Shown here one piece after another: positions 9,472-17,777 of a DNA stretch of 64,000 nucleotides. The stretch comes from Hoeflea_A sp039025395 (GTDB taxonomy: Bacteria > Pseudomonadota > Alphaproteobacteria > Rhizobiales > Rhizobiaceae), in the NCBI GenBank assembly GCA_039025395.1, contig JBCCOK010000008.1, forward strand, positions 43,417-107,416. Reading direction: 5' to 3'. The number at the start of each line of letters is the position of its first letter. Positions within the stretch are counted from its first letter, which is position 1. A model generated the notes under the pieces. The model searched no databases. It was given only the letters and a program-made list of their open reading frames with translations, and was not told the DNA's origin. Position numbers and translations under genes: made by a program.

Positions 9472-9501
9472 CTAATACGCGAGACGGGAGCGGGTGGATC
9501 A
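9472..9501 (-). promoter_or_regulatory. Putative autoregulated ECF promoter of the sigma-chrR-SDR operon
   Basis: On the minus strand TGATCC (9501-9496), 18 bp, TATTAG (9477-9472), preceded by G. The -10 lies 27 bp before the ATG at 9444. Spacing and -35 are identical to the sites at 5201 and 9563. Confidence 0.7.
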
Positions 9502-9562
9502 CGGTTTAAGGCGAAAATATCAGTAAAAAGCAAATAATCGAGGGTTCTTTTTGCCGCGCCGG

Positions 9563-9592
9563 TGATCCGACGCAAGTCGCGTTTCGTATAGC
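9563..9592 (+). promoter_or_regulatory. Putative ECF promoter of the fasciclin gene
   Basis: TGATCC at 9563-9568, 18 bp, TATAGC at 9587-9592, preceded by G. The -10 is 24 bp upstream of the ATG at 9617. It is the third copy in the window of the GTGATCC-N18-TAT arrangement. Confidence 0.7.
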
Positions 9593-9616
9593 CCGCATCC
9601 CAAACAGGAGGAAATC

Positions 9617-10105
9617 ATGAAAAAACTGACAATTGCGGCAGCCGTGGTGGCTGGCCTGAGCATGAGCGCGCCGGTTTCAGCGGCCAACATCGTCGAAACC
9701 GCCCAGCAGGCAGGAAGCTTTGAAACGCTGCTCGCCGCAGCGCAGGCAGCGGGCCTCGCCGACGCTCTTGCGAGCGGCGACAACCTCACGGTCTTTGCGC
9801 CAACTGATGAAGCCTTTGCAGCCCTTCCGGCGGGCACTGTCGAAAACCTGCTGAAGCCGGAAAACAAAGACCAGCTCGCTGCGATTCTCTCGTACCACGT
9901 TTTGCCGCGTAAACTGATGTCTACCGACCTTCCCGGTCGCGCGATCCACGTCAGGACGCTGAAATCGGGCGGTGATCGGACACTTCTCGTTGAAAAGTCG
10001 TCTTCGGGCGTAACCGTTGACAACGCAAATGTGGTGTCAGCCGACATCGTTACCGACAATGGCGTCATTCACGTTATCGACGCTGTGGTTCTGCCATCAA
10101 ACTGA
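9617..10105 (+). CDS. Exported fasciclin-domain protein
   Basis: A 162-residue protein with a signal peptide (residues 1-22, ending VSA-A) and a single FAS1 fold. The H1 motif is NLTVFAPTDEAFAALP and the H2-like end is the NGVIHVIDAVVLP stretch near the C-terminus. FAS1 proteins act in adhesion or at the envelope; bacterial single-domain members have no defined biochemical activity. An ideal AGGAGG site lies before the ATG. It is divergent from the ECF sigma operon and shares its promoter motif, so it is probably a member of the same stress regulon. Confidence 0.9.
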   Translation: MKKLTIAAAVVAGLSMSAPVSAANIVETAQQAGSFETLLAAAQAAGLADALASGDNLTVFAPTDEAFAALPAGTVENLLKPENKDQLAAILSYHVLPRKLMSTDLPGRAIHVRTLKSGGDRTLLVEKSSSGVTVDNANVVSADIVTDNGVIHVIDAVVLPSN

Positions 10106-10117
10106 TGTTTTCCTTTC

Positions 10118-10140
10118 GGGCGCGCTGACCCAGCGCGCCC
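10118..10140 (+). terminator. Strong hairpin after the fasciclin gene
   Basis: A perfect 10-bp GC stem (GGGCGCGCTG pairing with CAGCGCGCCC) with a 3-nt loop, 12 bp past the fasciclin stop. No T-run follows on the plus strand, so it is either a hairpin-only terminator or an RNA-stabilising 3' end. Confidence 0.55.
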
Positions 10141-10199
10141 GTCGACGTGGCCTGGGTGTTTGATTCCAGGCAAAAAAAGCGCGGACAGTCAAAGACGGA

Positions 10200-10406
10200 T
10201 TACTCAAGTAATCGGTCAAGGAATTTCGGCGAAAGTATCTCAAACGGCTGCTCGCGCAAGTCATCGATCGGGTCAAGAACTTGTTCTAATGTCAATTCAG
10301 CTTCCGCTACCTGCGCGTTGTGGATGGAGTGCAGCGCGCATTCTCCAAAAATGGTCTTTTGCGGTCGATGTGCGCCGGCCTTGCCAGCATACCCTCTGTC
10401 GGCCAA
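10200..10406 (-). CDS. Possible small protein downstream of the ABC ATPase
   Basis: A 68-codon frame running from a TTG directly after the ATPase stop codon to a TAA. Its composition is protein-like (acidic, with segments such as LTLEQVLDPIDDLREQPFEI), and it fills most of the 301-bp gap between the fasciclin gene and the ATPase. I do not recognise it. There is no evident ribosome site and it may be a degraded remnant or chance. Apart from this frame and the hairpin at 10118 I see nothing in the gap. Confidence 0.25.
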   Translation of the reverse strand: MADRGYAGKAGAHRPQKTIFGECALHSIHNAQVAEAELTLEQVLDPIDDLREQPFEILSPKFLDRLLE

Positions 10407-11465
10407 CTACCGGATACGCGCCTCCGTTTGGCCGTCAAACAGCATCGCGCGTTTGAGATCGAAACTGATGCTGACCCTGGAATTCTCGGCCGAACGTTCC
10501 TCATCGTGTTCTTCAACAATGATCTTTTCGCCGGTGTCGGCAACGAGGTAATCGTAGGAGACGCCGCCAAGCGCTTCCGTCAGTTCGACCGAAAGCGTAT
10601 CTCCCGTCCGGTCGATGTCAATGTGTTCAGGCCTAACGCCGAGGATGATTGGCGTACCTCCGGGGGGCATTTTCAACGGGAGCTTGAAGCTGCCTTTCAA
10701 CGCCGGGACCTCAACCGCGTCACCGGTGCTTGTGCCTGCAAGAAAGTTCATAGCGGGCGAGCCGATAAAGCCGGCAACAAACCGATTGTCCGGATCGCGA
10801 TATAGCTCGAGTGGTGCGCCGACCTGCTCGATATATCCGCCGCGAAGAACGACGATCTTGTCGGCGAGAGTCATGGCTTCCACCTGATCGTGCGTCACAT
10901 AAATCATGGTGGCACCGATCTCCTTGTGCAGCCGGGCGATTTCCACACGCATTTCAACGCGCAGTTCCGCATCGAGGTTTGAAAGCGGTTCGTCGAAGAG
11001 AAATACCTCCGGCCCGCGGACAATCGCGCGTCCTATGGATACGCGCTGACGCTGGCCACCCGACAGTGCCGAGGGCTTGCGGCTGAGATACTCCTCCAGC
11101 TTCAGAATGCGGGTGGCTTCCGCGACCTTTTGATCGATCTCGGCTTTTGGATGGCCGTTCATCTTCAGCCCAAATCCCATATTTTCCTTGACCGTCATGT
11201 GCGGATAGAGCGCATAGGTCTGGAAAACCATTGCAACACCACGCTGCGCCGGGTCCATACGTGTTACGTCACGGCTGCCGATGGAGATTTTTCCTTCCGT
11301 GGTCTCCTCCAGACCGGCGACCATTCGCAGCAATGTCGACTTGCCACAACCGGAGGGTCCGACAAAGACACAAAACTCACCATCTTCGATCTGCAAATCC
11401 ACGCCATGGATCACCTGCACATCGTTGTATCTTTTGATTACATCCTGAAGTACGACCCCTGACAT
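10407..11465 (-). CDS. Sugar ABC transporter ATPase (UgpC/MalK-like)
   Basis: A 352-residue CUT1-type ATPase that should power the sugar importer encoded divergently at 12410-15569. Walker A GPSGCGKST is at residues 36-44, the Q-loop FQTYALYPHM at 81-90, the signature LSGGQRQR at 134-141 and Walker B FLFDEP near 158. The C-terminal ~110 residues form the OB/TOBE regulatory domain (GVRPEHID). It starts 4 bp after the IclR regulator gene ends, so the two form one transcript that reads away from the importer genes. UgpC-type ATPases can serve several importers. Confidence 0.9.
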   Translation of the reverse strand: MSGVVLQDVIKRYNDVQVIHGVDLQIEDGEFCVFVGPSGCGKSTLLRMVAGLEETTEGKISIGSRDVTRMDPAQRGVAMVFQTYALYPHMTVKENMGFGLKMNGHPKAEIDQKVAEATRILKLEEYLSRKPSALSGGQRQRVSIGRAIVRGPEVFLFDEPLSNLDAELRVEMRVEIARLHKEIGATMIYVTHDQVEAMTLADKIVVLRGGYIEQVGAPLELYRDPDNRFVAGFIGSPAMNFLAGTSTGDAVEVPALKGSFKLPLKMPPGGTPIILGVRPEHIDIDRTGDTLSVELTEALGGVSYDYLVADTGEKIIVEEHDEERSAENSRVSISFDLKRAMLFDGQTEARIR

Positions 11466-11469
11466 GTTG

Positions 11470-12294
11470 CTACATCTCCATTCTTTCCGGCAGTTGCCGA
11501 TTTTCCGGGAACCGCCAATATTCCGCTGCGGAGGCGATTGCGCCGGCAGCGCGCTTTAAATCGGGTACGAATTCTTCCAGTCGTCCGAGCGATGTTCGGG
11601 CTGACGTACTCGTGATCGAGATGGCACCCATCATCTGACTGGTACCGGATAGAATGGGAACTGCCACACAGATGATTCCAGGCTCGTGATCTTCGCGGTC
11701 GAGTGCGTAGCCGCGCTTGCGAACTTGCTCAAGTTCGACAGTCAGTTCTTTCCGGGAGCAAATCGTCGACTCGGTGAAGCGATGAAATGACTGCTGGGCC
11801 AGCACGCGCCGCAATTCCTGATCGGGAAGATGGGCGAGCATCGCCTTTCCGACACCTGTGCAGTAAGCGGGTCCGACTTTGCCGGCTTCCGAGAACATAT
11901 TGACGCGGCGTTTGGAGTCGCGCTTGTCGAGGTAAAGCACATGCGGTCCGTCCAGCTGGGCCAGATGGATCGTCTCGCCAGTGGCCTCGCTCAAGGCAGT
12001 CAGATGCGGATACGCAACGGGCGCCAGCGACGCCTGGGTCCAGGCCGAGTGGGCAAGACGAACGAGCCTGACGCCAAGCGAATAGGTCTGCCATTTGCGA
12101 TCATATGACAGCAGGTCCTCGGTTACGAGATTTTGCAGGATGCGATAGAGGGTGGCCTTGGGATAGTTTGACTTTTCGAGGATGTCATTGAAGCGGACCG
12201 GCCGTTCGAAGGCAGCCACCCCGTCGAGCACGCTCAACGCTTTACCCACAGTGCCGCTAGACTTGCGCTCGCTCTGCAACCTCTTTCCTCCCAT
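11470..12294 (-). CDS. IclR-family transcriptional regulator of the galactoside locus
   Basis: A 274-residue regulator: winged helix-turn-helix at about residues 10-70 (KALSVLDGVAAFERPVRFNDI, then YPKATLYRILQNLV) and the IclR effector domain at about 90-260. The ATG at 12294 is chosen for a purine-rich GGGGGCAGGG just upstream and because it restores the usual IclR length; a longer frame reaches an ATG at 12420 but would overlap the divergent solute-binding protein gene. Its position between the ATPase gene and the divergent importer/catabolic operon suggests it controls both, with a sugar or pathway intermediate as effector. Confidence 0.87.
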   Translation of the reverse strand: MGGKRLQSERKSSGTVGKALSVLDGVAAFERPVRFNDILEKSNYPKATLYRILQNLVTEDLLSYDRKWQTYSLGVRLVRLAHSAWTQASLAPVAYPHLTALSEATGETIHLAQLDGPHVLYLDKRDSKRRVNMFSEAGKVGPAYCTGVGKAMLAHLPDQELRRVLAQQSFHRFTESTICSRKELTVELEQVRKRGYALDREDHEPGIICVAVPILSGTSQMMGAISITSTSARTSLGRLEEFVPDLKRAAGAIASAAEYWRFPENRQLPERMEM

Positions 12295-12350
12295 ACCCTG
12301 CCCCCGGCAAGCGGCGGCGAGGATATTCTTGACAACGCTATGCCAATCAT

Positions 12351-12393
12351 GTTCCAATTTCAATATATAAATGTAAGTTTCATTATTTGGAAC
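12351..12393. promoter_or_regulatory. Inverted repeat in the IclR/importer divergent promoter region
   Basis: GTTCCAA at 12351-12357 is mirrored by TTGGAAC at 12387-12393 (perfect 7-bp arms, 29 bp apart), enclosing an AT-rich segment. It lies between the regulator and solute-binding protein starts and is a plausible IclR operator. A TTGACA at 12329-12334 is present, but no convincing -10 could be paired with it. Confidence 0.45.
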
Positions 12394-12409
12394 CTTAAGG
12401 GAGGAAACC

Positions 12410-13663
12410 ATGCGTTCCATTTTGAAAGCGTCAGCGATGGCGCTTGCTGCTGGTGCCGTTCTGATGACGGGCGCCTTTGCCGCAGACGAAAAACTCAGCG
12501 GCGAGATGAAGATCTTTCTCGATACTTCGAATCCAGCACCACGCGCGACCTTCGAGGGCGTAATCGCTCAATTCGGCGAAATGCACCCCGATCTGAATAT
12601 AGAAACAACGATTATCGACCGCGACGCCTACAAGACGCAAATCCGCAACTTTCTCACGGCCAATCCGCCAGATGTGGCAACATGGTATGCCGGTAACCGC
12701 ATGCTGCCATACGTAACGACGGGCTTATTCGAAGATGTGTCCGATATGTGGACTGGCGAGCTTGCGCAGGAACTGGCATCCACCAAAACCGCAATGACGA
12801 TTGACGGCAAGCAGTGGGGCATTCCCTATACCTATTACCAGTGGGGCTTGTACTATCGCAAAGACATTTTCGACGAACTGGGTCTGAGTGTTCCGACCAC
12901 ATGGGAAGAGGAAAAGGCCAACTGTCAGAAAATCATCGATTCCGGCAGGAAGTGCTACACGATCGGTACCAAGTTCCTTTGGACGGCGGCCGGCTGGTTC
13001 GACTACCTCAACCTGCGCACCAACGGCTACGAATTCCACATGGCGCTGACCGCCGGAAAGGAAAGCTGGACGGATGACCGGGTCAAGAAGACCATGGCCA
13101 ATTGGCGCGAGCTCATCGATATGGGCGCATTTATCGATGACCACACGGCCTATAGCTGGCAGGAGGCCATCCCTTTTCTTGTCGACGGTCAGGCCGCTGC
13201 TTATCTGATGGGCAACTTCGCAGTCGATCCGATCAAGTCGGCGGGGCTGACAGACGATCAGCTTGATTTTTACCAGTTCCCGCTGATTACAGAAGGTATC
13301 CCGATGGCGGAAGAAGCGCCGACGGATACGCTTCACATCCCCTCCGGCGCGGAAAACAAGGAAGCTGCACGGGCCTTCCTTCGGTTTGTCGCCTCACCCG
13401 AGGTTCAGACATCGATGAATGCAAGCCTCGGACAGCTGCCGGTCAACAACAAAGCCAGCGTCAACACGGATGACAAATTCGTCCGCCAGGGATTCGAGAT
13501 GCTGAACAATGCCTCGGCCCTCGCGCAGTTCTTTGATCGCGACGCACCGGCCGAAATGGCCAAGGTCGGCATGGAGGGCTTTCAGGAATTCATGGTGCGA
13601 CCGGACAATCTGGATCAAATCCTGCAGCGCCTCGAGAAAACCCGCGAGCGTGTCTATCAGTAA
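12410..13663 (+). CDS. Sugar ABC transporter periplasmic binding protein
   Basis: A 417-residue MalE/UgpB-type (family 1) extracellular solute-binding protein with a signal peptide (residues 1-24, cut after GAFA). The mature part has typical features: FGEMHPDLNIET, DRDAYKTQIRNFLTANPPDV and the hinge-region GIPYTYYQWGLYYRKDIFDELG. A strong GGGAGGAAACC precedes the ATG. It is followed by a strong terminator before the permease genes, an arrangement that lets the binding protein be made in excess. The linked alpha- and beta-galactosidases make a galactoside the likely ligand; sequence alone does not prove this. Confidence 0.9.
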   Translation: MRSILKASAMALAAGAVLMTGAFAADEKLSGEMKIFLDTSNPAPRATFEGVIAQFGEMHPDLNIETTIIDRDAYKTQIRNFLTANPPDVATWYAGNRMLPYVTTGLFEDVSDMWTGELAQELASTKTAMTIDGKQWGIPYTYYQWGLYYRKDIFDELGLSVPTTWEEEKANCQKIIDSGRKCYTIGTKFLWTAAGWFDYLNLRTNGYEFHMALTAGKESWTDDRVKKTMANWRELIDMGAFIDDHTAYSWQEAIPFLVDGQAAAYLMGNFAVDPIKSAGLTDDQLDFYQFPLITEGIPMAEEAPTDTLHIPSGAENKEAARAFLRFVASPEVQTSMNASLGQLPVNNKASVNTDDKFVRQGFEMLNNASALAQFFDRDAPAEMAKVGMEGFQEFMVRPDNLDQILQRLEKTRERVYQ

Positions 13664-13670
13664 ACGAATA

Positions 13671-13702
13671 GGGGCGGGCTGAAAGAACCCGCCCCTTTTT
13701 TT
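13671..13702 (+). terminator. Rho-independent terminator between binding protein and permease genes
   Basis: GGGGCGGG (13671-13678) pairs with CCCGCCCC (13688-13695) around a 9-nt loop and runs into seven T residues. It sits 7 bp after the solute-binding protein stop, so it should terminate or attenuate transcription into the permeases. Confidence 0.9.
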
Positions 13703-13789
13703 GTTTCGTGACCAGCCAGCTCGTGAGTCCGGTTCACCAAGAGACCGGTCGGCACGATCTGTCCTAGCAGCGAAAGAGCGGGGATCGCG

Positions 13790-14719
13790 ATGTCCACTGT
13801 CAGTCTAAGCAAATCGGAATTCGAAAGCGCTCAGCGGTCCTGGTACAAGCGCAATGAAATCAGCATCACGCCTTGGCTCTTCATGGCGCCCGGCATTCTG
13901 TTTTTTCTCTTTTATGTCATCTTTCCGATTTTCCAGAGCTTTGAAATCTCGCTGTTCAGTTGGGATGGGCTTGGTGAACGTGAGTTTGTTGGAACCGAAA
14001 ACTACAGTGAACTCTGGGAAGATCCGGCGTTTTATACGTCACTGAGGAACAACCTGATCTGGCTGGTCCTATACTTGCTGGCCATTCCCGCGGGCCTTTT
14101 CATTGCCCTATTCCTGAACCAGACCGTTTTCGGCATCAGACTTTACAAATCCCTGTTCTTTTTCCCGTTCGTAATCAGCCAAGTGGTCGTCGGTCTGGTC
14201 TTTACATGGTTCTACGATCCGACCTTCGGCCTTTTCAACACAATCCTGGGATGGTTCGGCCTCGGGCCCGTCAACGTGCTGGGCGATCCGGCCTATGTTA
14301 CATATGGCATTATTGCTGCCGGCATCTGGCCGCAGACCGCCTATTGCATGATCCTGTATCTGACCGGCCTCAATGCGGTTGATCCGGAACAGATCGAAGC
14401 GGCAAGGCTCGATGGCGCGAAGGGCTGGAAGATGCTTTGGTACGTGGTTGTACCGCAACTCAAACCGGCGACCTTCATCGCATTTGTGGTGACCATAATC
14501 GGCGCTTTGCGCTCGTTCGACCTCATTTCGGTGATGACGAATGGAGGGCCGTTCGGTGAAAGCCGCGTCCTCAGTTTCTACATGTTCGAAGTCGCCCTTT
14601 CCGAATATGGCTTCCGCATGGGTTACGGCGCCGCAATCGCCGTCGTGCTGTTCATCATCATGCTGTTCTTCATAACGTACTTCCTCTACTCGATGTACAA
14701 AGAAGAAAGGGGGCGCTGA
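13790..14719 (+). CDS. Sugar ABC transporter permease (MalF/UgpA-like)
   Basis: A 309-residue inner-membrane permease with six predicted membrane segments beginning at TPWLFMAPGILFFLFYVIFP (about residues 26-45). The EAA loop that contacts the ATPase is visible as EAARLDGAKGWKMLWYVVVP (about residues 203-222). It ends 1 bp before the second permease. It lies behind a terminator, so it depends on read-through or on a separate promoter in the 87 bp between the hairpin and the start. Confidence 0.92.
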   Translation: MSTVSLSKSEFESAQRSWYKRNEISITPWLFMAPGILFFLFYVIFPIFQSFEISLFSWDGLGEREFVGTENYSELWEDPAFYTSLRNNLIWLVLYLLAIPAGLFIALFLNQTVFGIRLYKSLFFFPFVISQVVVGLVFTWFYDPTFGLFNTILGWFGLGPVNVLGDPAYVTYGIIAAGIWPQTAYCMILYLTGLNAVDPEQIEAARLDGAKGWKMLWYVVVPQLKPATFIAFVVTIIGALRSFDLISVMTNGGPFGESRVLSFYMFEVALSEYGFRMGYGAAIAVVLFIIMLFFITYFLYSMYKEERGR

Positions 14720-14720
14720 G

Positions 14721-15569
14721 ATGTTTCCAACGCCCATCCAGAAATCGCCGCGAAGCTGGCAACTCACCTACCAATCATTTCTTCCGCTGGCGCTGATCAT
14801 GTGGCTGCTGCCGCTGATTGCCGTCGGGGTGTTCTCCGTCAAGCCGGAAGGCGATTTTGCCGCCGGGCAGTATTGGAGTCTGCCTTCGACATTCGGCGGC
14901 TGGGAGAACTACAGCAAAGTCTTTTTCGAATCCGACATGCCGCGTTACCTGCTCAATTCGCTGCTGATTACGGTCCCCACTGCAATCGGCGCCGTGGCGC
15001 TTGCATGCATGGCGGGTTTCGCGCTCGGGATCTACAAGTTCAGACTCAACCTGTGGATCTTCTTCCTTTTTGTTGCGGGCAATTTCGTGCCGTTCCAGAT
15101 CCTGATGGTTCCAGTACGCGATTTGACGCTGGAATTGGGACTCTACAACACCAAGACCGGGCTCGTGCTTTTTCACATCGCCTTTCAAACCGGCTTTTGC
15201 ACCCTGTTCATGCGAAACTTCATAAAGGGTCTGCCGTTCGCCCTCATTGAGGCGGCGCGCGTGGAAGGCATCGCCGAATGGCGCATTTTCGTATACATCG
15301 TGCTGCCGCTTATGAAGCCGGCCATCGCCGCACTCAGCGTCCTGATTTTCACCTTTATCTGGAACGACTATTTCTGGGCCATTGTCCTGACACAGGGCGT
15401 CGAATCGCAGCCCGTGACGGCCGGTATCACGTCGTTCAATGCCCAATACCGCGCTGCCTATCACCTTATGAGCGCTGGCGCTATCGTTGCTGCTCTGCCC
15501 CCGGTTGCCATGTTCTTCCTCATGCAGAAGCACTTTATCGCCGGCCTGACACTTGGAGCGGTCAAATGA
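14721..15569 (+). CDS. Sugar ABC transporter permease (MalG/UgpE-like)
   Basis: A 282-residue partner permease with six membrane segments and the EAA motif EAARVEGIAEWRIFVYIVLP (about residues 177-196). Together with the preceding permease and the ATPase at 10407 it forms a complete CUT1 importer. It follows the first permease after one base and its stop is 28 bp before the alpha-galactosidase start. Confidence 0.92.
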   Translation: MFPTPIQKSPRSWQLTYQSFLPLALIMWLLPLIAVGVFSVKPEGDFAAGQYWSLPSTFGGWENYSKVFFESDMPRYLLNSLLITVPTAIGAVALACMAGFALGIYKFRLNLWIFFLFVAGNFVPFQILMVPVRDLTLELGLYNTKTGLVLFHIAFQTGFCTLFMRNFIKGLPFALIEAARVEGIAEWRIFVYIVLPLMKPAIAALSVLIFTFIWNDYFWAIVLTQGVESQPVTAGITSFNAQYRAAYHLMSAGAIVAALPPVAMFFLMQKHFIAGLTLGAVK

Positions 15570-15597
15570 TCCGATACGTTCGTACTGGCAGGCGACC

Positions 15598-17682
15598 ATG
15601 ATCCAGTGCTGGCGGCTGGATGACAGGCGTCAGACTCTGGTGCTCGGCTGCCAGCGGGATCGTCTAGCTGAGGTGATCTATTGGGGGCCCAGATTGCCGG
15701 ACAACGAGGATTTGAGCACTCTTTTCTCTGTCCATGCAATTGACGTGACGGGCGGCATGCTCGACCTCAATCCGGATCTTTCGATCGCGCCGGAGGCAAC
15801 ACGCACCTTTCCCGGCCAACCGGGCCTTATCCTGCGCGCTGAGGACGGGACGCAGCTGCTGACCAAATTCTGCCTCGTTTCGGCGCAGGAAGAGCCAGGC
15901 AACTTGCGCCTTACCTATTCGGACGAAAACAACGGGCTCGTCTACACGGCAGTTTTTCGGATCAACGCCCAGACTCACGTGATCGAAACGCAGGCGCTGC
16001 TCAAATCGGAGCAGCCAATCCATCTGCACTGGATGTCCGCACCGGTGATGCCCGCGCCCCAACTCTCCGACGAACTGATCGATTTTGCTGGACGCTGGTG
16101 CGGAGAATTCCAACTCAACCGTACGGCATGGTCACCCGGAATGCGTTTTCGCGAAAACCGCACGGGCAGGACCGGACACGAGCACTTTCCAGGAGTGATT
16201 GTACCGTGCCGCGGCGCAACAAACACACATGGCCAAGCTTACGCCTTTCACTATGGCTGGTCAGGCGGGCACAAGATGATTGCCGAGGAATTGCCGGACG
16301 GCCGGCGCCAGATTCAATTCGGTCACGCAGAGCGTATGGAAGTTGCGCCGCAAACCCGGTTCGAGACAGCGCCACTTTACATCACATTTTCCGATGACGG
16401 TCTGAATGGCTGCGCCGTCGCGTTTCAACGCCATCTGAGGGACGTTATCGTACAATTTCCCAACGAAAGCCGTGCACGGCCGATCCATTTCAATTGTTGG
16501 GAGGCGGTGTATTTCGACCATGATCTGGAAAAACTCCAGTCGATTGCCAGCCGCGCGGCGGAGCTCGGCGCAGAACGCTTCGTACTTGACGACGGCTGGT
16601 TCGGCCGCCGGGACGACGATACCCGCGCGCTTTCCGACTGGGAGGTCGATCCGCGAAAATATCCTGACGGGCTCGACCCGTTGATATCGCATGTCCACAG
16701 TCTCGGAATGACTTTCGGCCTTTGGTTCGAACCGGAGATGATTAATCCGGATTCCGACATCCACCGGGCTCATCCGGACTGGGCACTGGGTGCAGAGGAC
16801 CAGATCCTGGGCCGTAATCAAAAAGCTCTGAATATGGCTTTGACGGAGGTCCGTGACTTTCTCTTCGACCGTATCGCGACGCTGCTCGGGAGCCATGCGA
16901 TCGATTACATCAAATGGGATCACAACCGGGTTCTGCCAATGCCGGATGCTGCCCAAACACGAGGGTCCTATGCGCTCTTGGACCGGCTGCGCGAGGCATT
17001 TCCGAAGATCGAAATCGAGAGTTGCGCCTCGGGCGGCGGGCGCATCGATTTTGGTATACTCAAGCGGACCCATCGTGTTTGGCTCAGCGACAGCAACGAT
17101 GCGCTTGAGCGTCTCAGCATGCAGCACAATGCAGCCCTGTTTCTGCCGGCTGCTGTTACCGGGAGCCATGTCGGGCCCCGACGCTGCCATACGTCCGGCC
17201 GGATACTGGACATGCGTTTCCGCGCATGGGTTGCGGCGCAGCGGCATATGGGGATCGAAATGGATCCGCGCGAGTTGACCGACGAAGAAGCTTCCATACT
17301 GTCGAATGTGATCGCATGGTGGAAGAGCAACCGTGACTGGACGATGCATGCCGATATCTTGCGGCTGGAAAGCGCCGACCCGGCGGTGGTCGCCGAACAG
17401 CAAATCGCCGCCGATGGGAGCCGCTTCATCGTGTTCGCGGGCAAAGCGACAACAAGCAGCCAAATCGCGCCGAGACCCCTGCGACTTACCCGGCTTGATC
17501 CGGATGCGCTTTACAAAATCGCATTGATCAACCGGGACGAAGCCGGTCACCTTTCGCGCGGCACCGTCAAACTGAAATCGGAGGCTGTCGATCTGACAGG
17601 AACCTATCTTATGAATCACGGCCTGACCCTGCCGTGGAGCTTTCCCGAAACCATGTGGGTGGTCGAAGGAGTGCGCCATTAA
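15598..17682 (+). CDS. Alpha-galactosidase, GH36
   Basis: A 694-residue glycoside hydrolase family 36 enzyme, removing terminal alpha-linked galactose. Catalytic region motifs are in order: FVLDDGWFG, LWFEPEMINPDSD, the nucleophile motif DYIKWDHNR (Asp of KWD, about residue 439) and CASGGGR followed by the acid/base motif WLSDSNDA. There is no signal peptide, so it acts in the cytoplasm on imported oligosaccharide. The ATG at 15598 is chosen, 28 bp after the permease stop; an upstream TTG at 15553 would overlap the permease. Both possible ribosome sites are modest. Confidence 0.92.
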   Translation: MIQCWRLDDRRQTLVLGCQRDRLAEVIYWGPRLPDNEDLSTLFSVHAIDVTGGMLDLNPDLSIAPEATRTFPGQPGLILRAEDGTQLLTKFCLVSAQEEPGNLRLTYSDENNGLVYTAVFRINAQTHVIETQALLKSEQPIHLHWMSAPVMPAPQLSDELIDFAGRWCGEFQLNRTAWSPGMRFRENRTGRTGHEHFPGVIVPCRGATNTHGQAYAFHYGWSGGHKMIAEELPDGRRQIQFGHAERMEVAPQTRFETAPLYITFSDDGLNGCAVAFQRHLRDVIVQFPNESRARPIHFNCWEAVYFDHDLEKLQSIASRAAELGAERFVLDDGWFGRRDDDTRALSDWEVDPRKYPDGLDPLISHVHSLGMTFGLWFEPEMINPDSDIHRAHPDWALGAEDQILGRNQKALNMALTEVRDFLFDRIATLLGSHAIDYIKWDHNRVLPMPDAAQTRGSYALLDRLREAFPKIEIESCASGGGRIDFGILKRTHRVWLSDSNDALERLSMQHNAALFLPAAVTGSHVGPRRCHTSGRILDMRFRAWVAAQRHMGIEMDPRELTDEEASILSNVIAWWKSNRDWTMHADILRLESADPAVVAEQQIAADGSRFIVFAGKATTSSQIAPRPLRLTRLDPDALYKIALINRDEAGHLSRGTVKLKSEAVDLTGTYLMNHGLTLPWSFPETMWVVEGVRH

Positions 17683-17777
17683 GCGCCGGATTCATACACC
17701 CTTTCGCGAAGCACAGTTCAGCGCATTTCGCTTGGCGCGGAAGCGGTGCAGTCGGAACCATCTTGGAGTTTAAAACG

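Noticed and set aside
10407..15569. Glycerol-3-phosphate (Ugp) importer as the identity of the ABC system
   Set aside because: The ATPase and binding protein are generically Ugp/Mal-like, but the adjoining galactosidases and galactose pathway genes make a galactoside far more likely.
16261..17679. 472-codon open frame on the minus strand
   Set aside because: Antisense to the alpha-galactosidase, whose catalytic motifs are intact; the opposite frame has no recognisable features.
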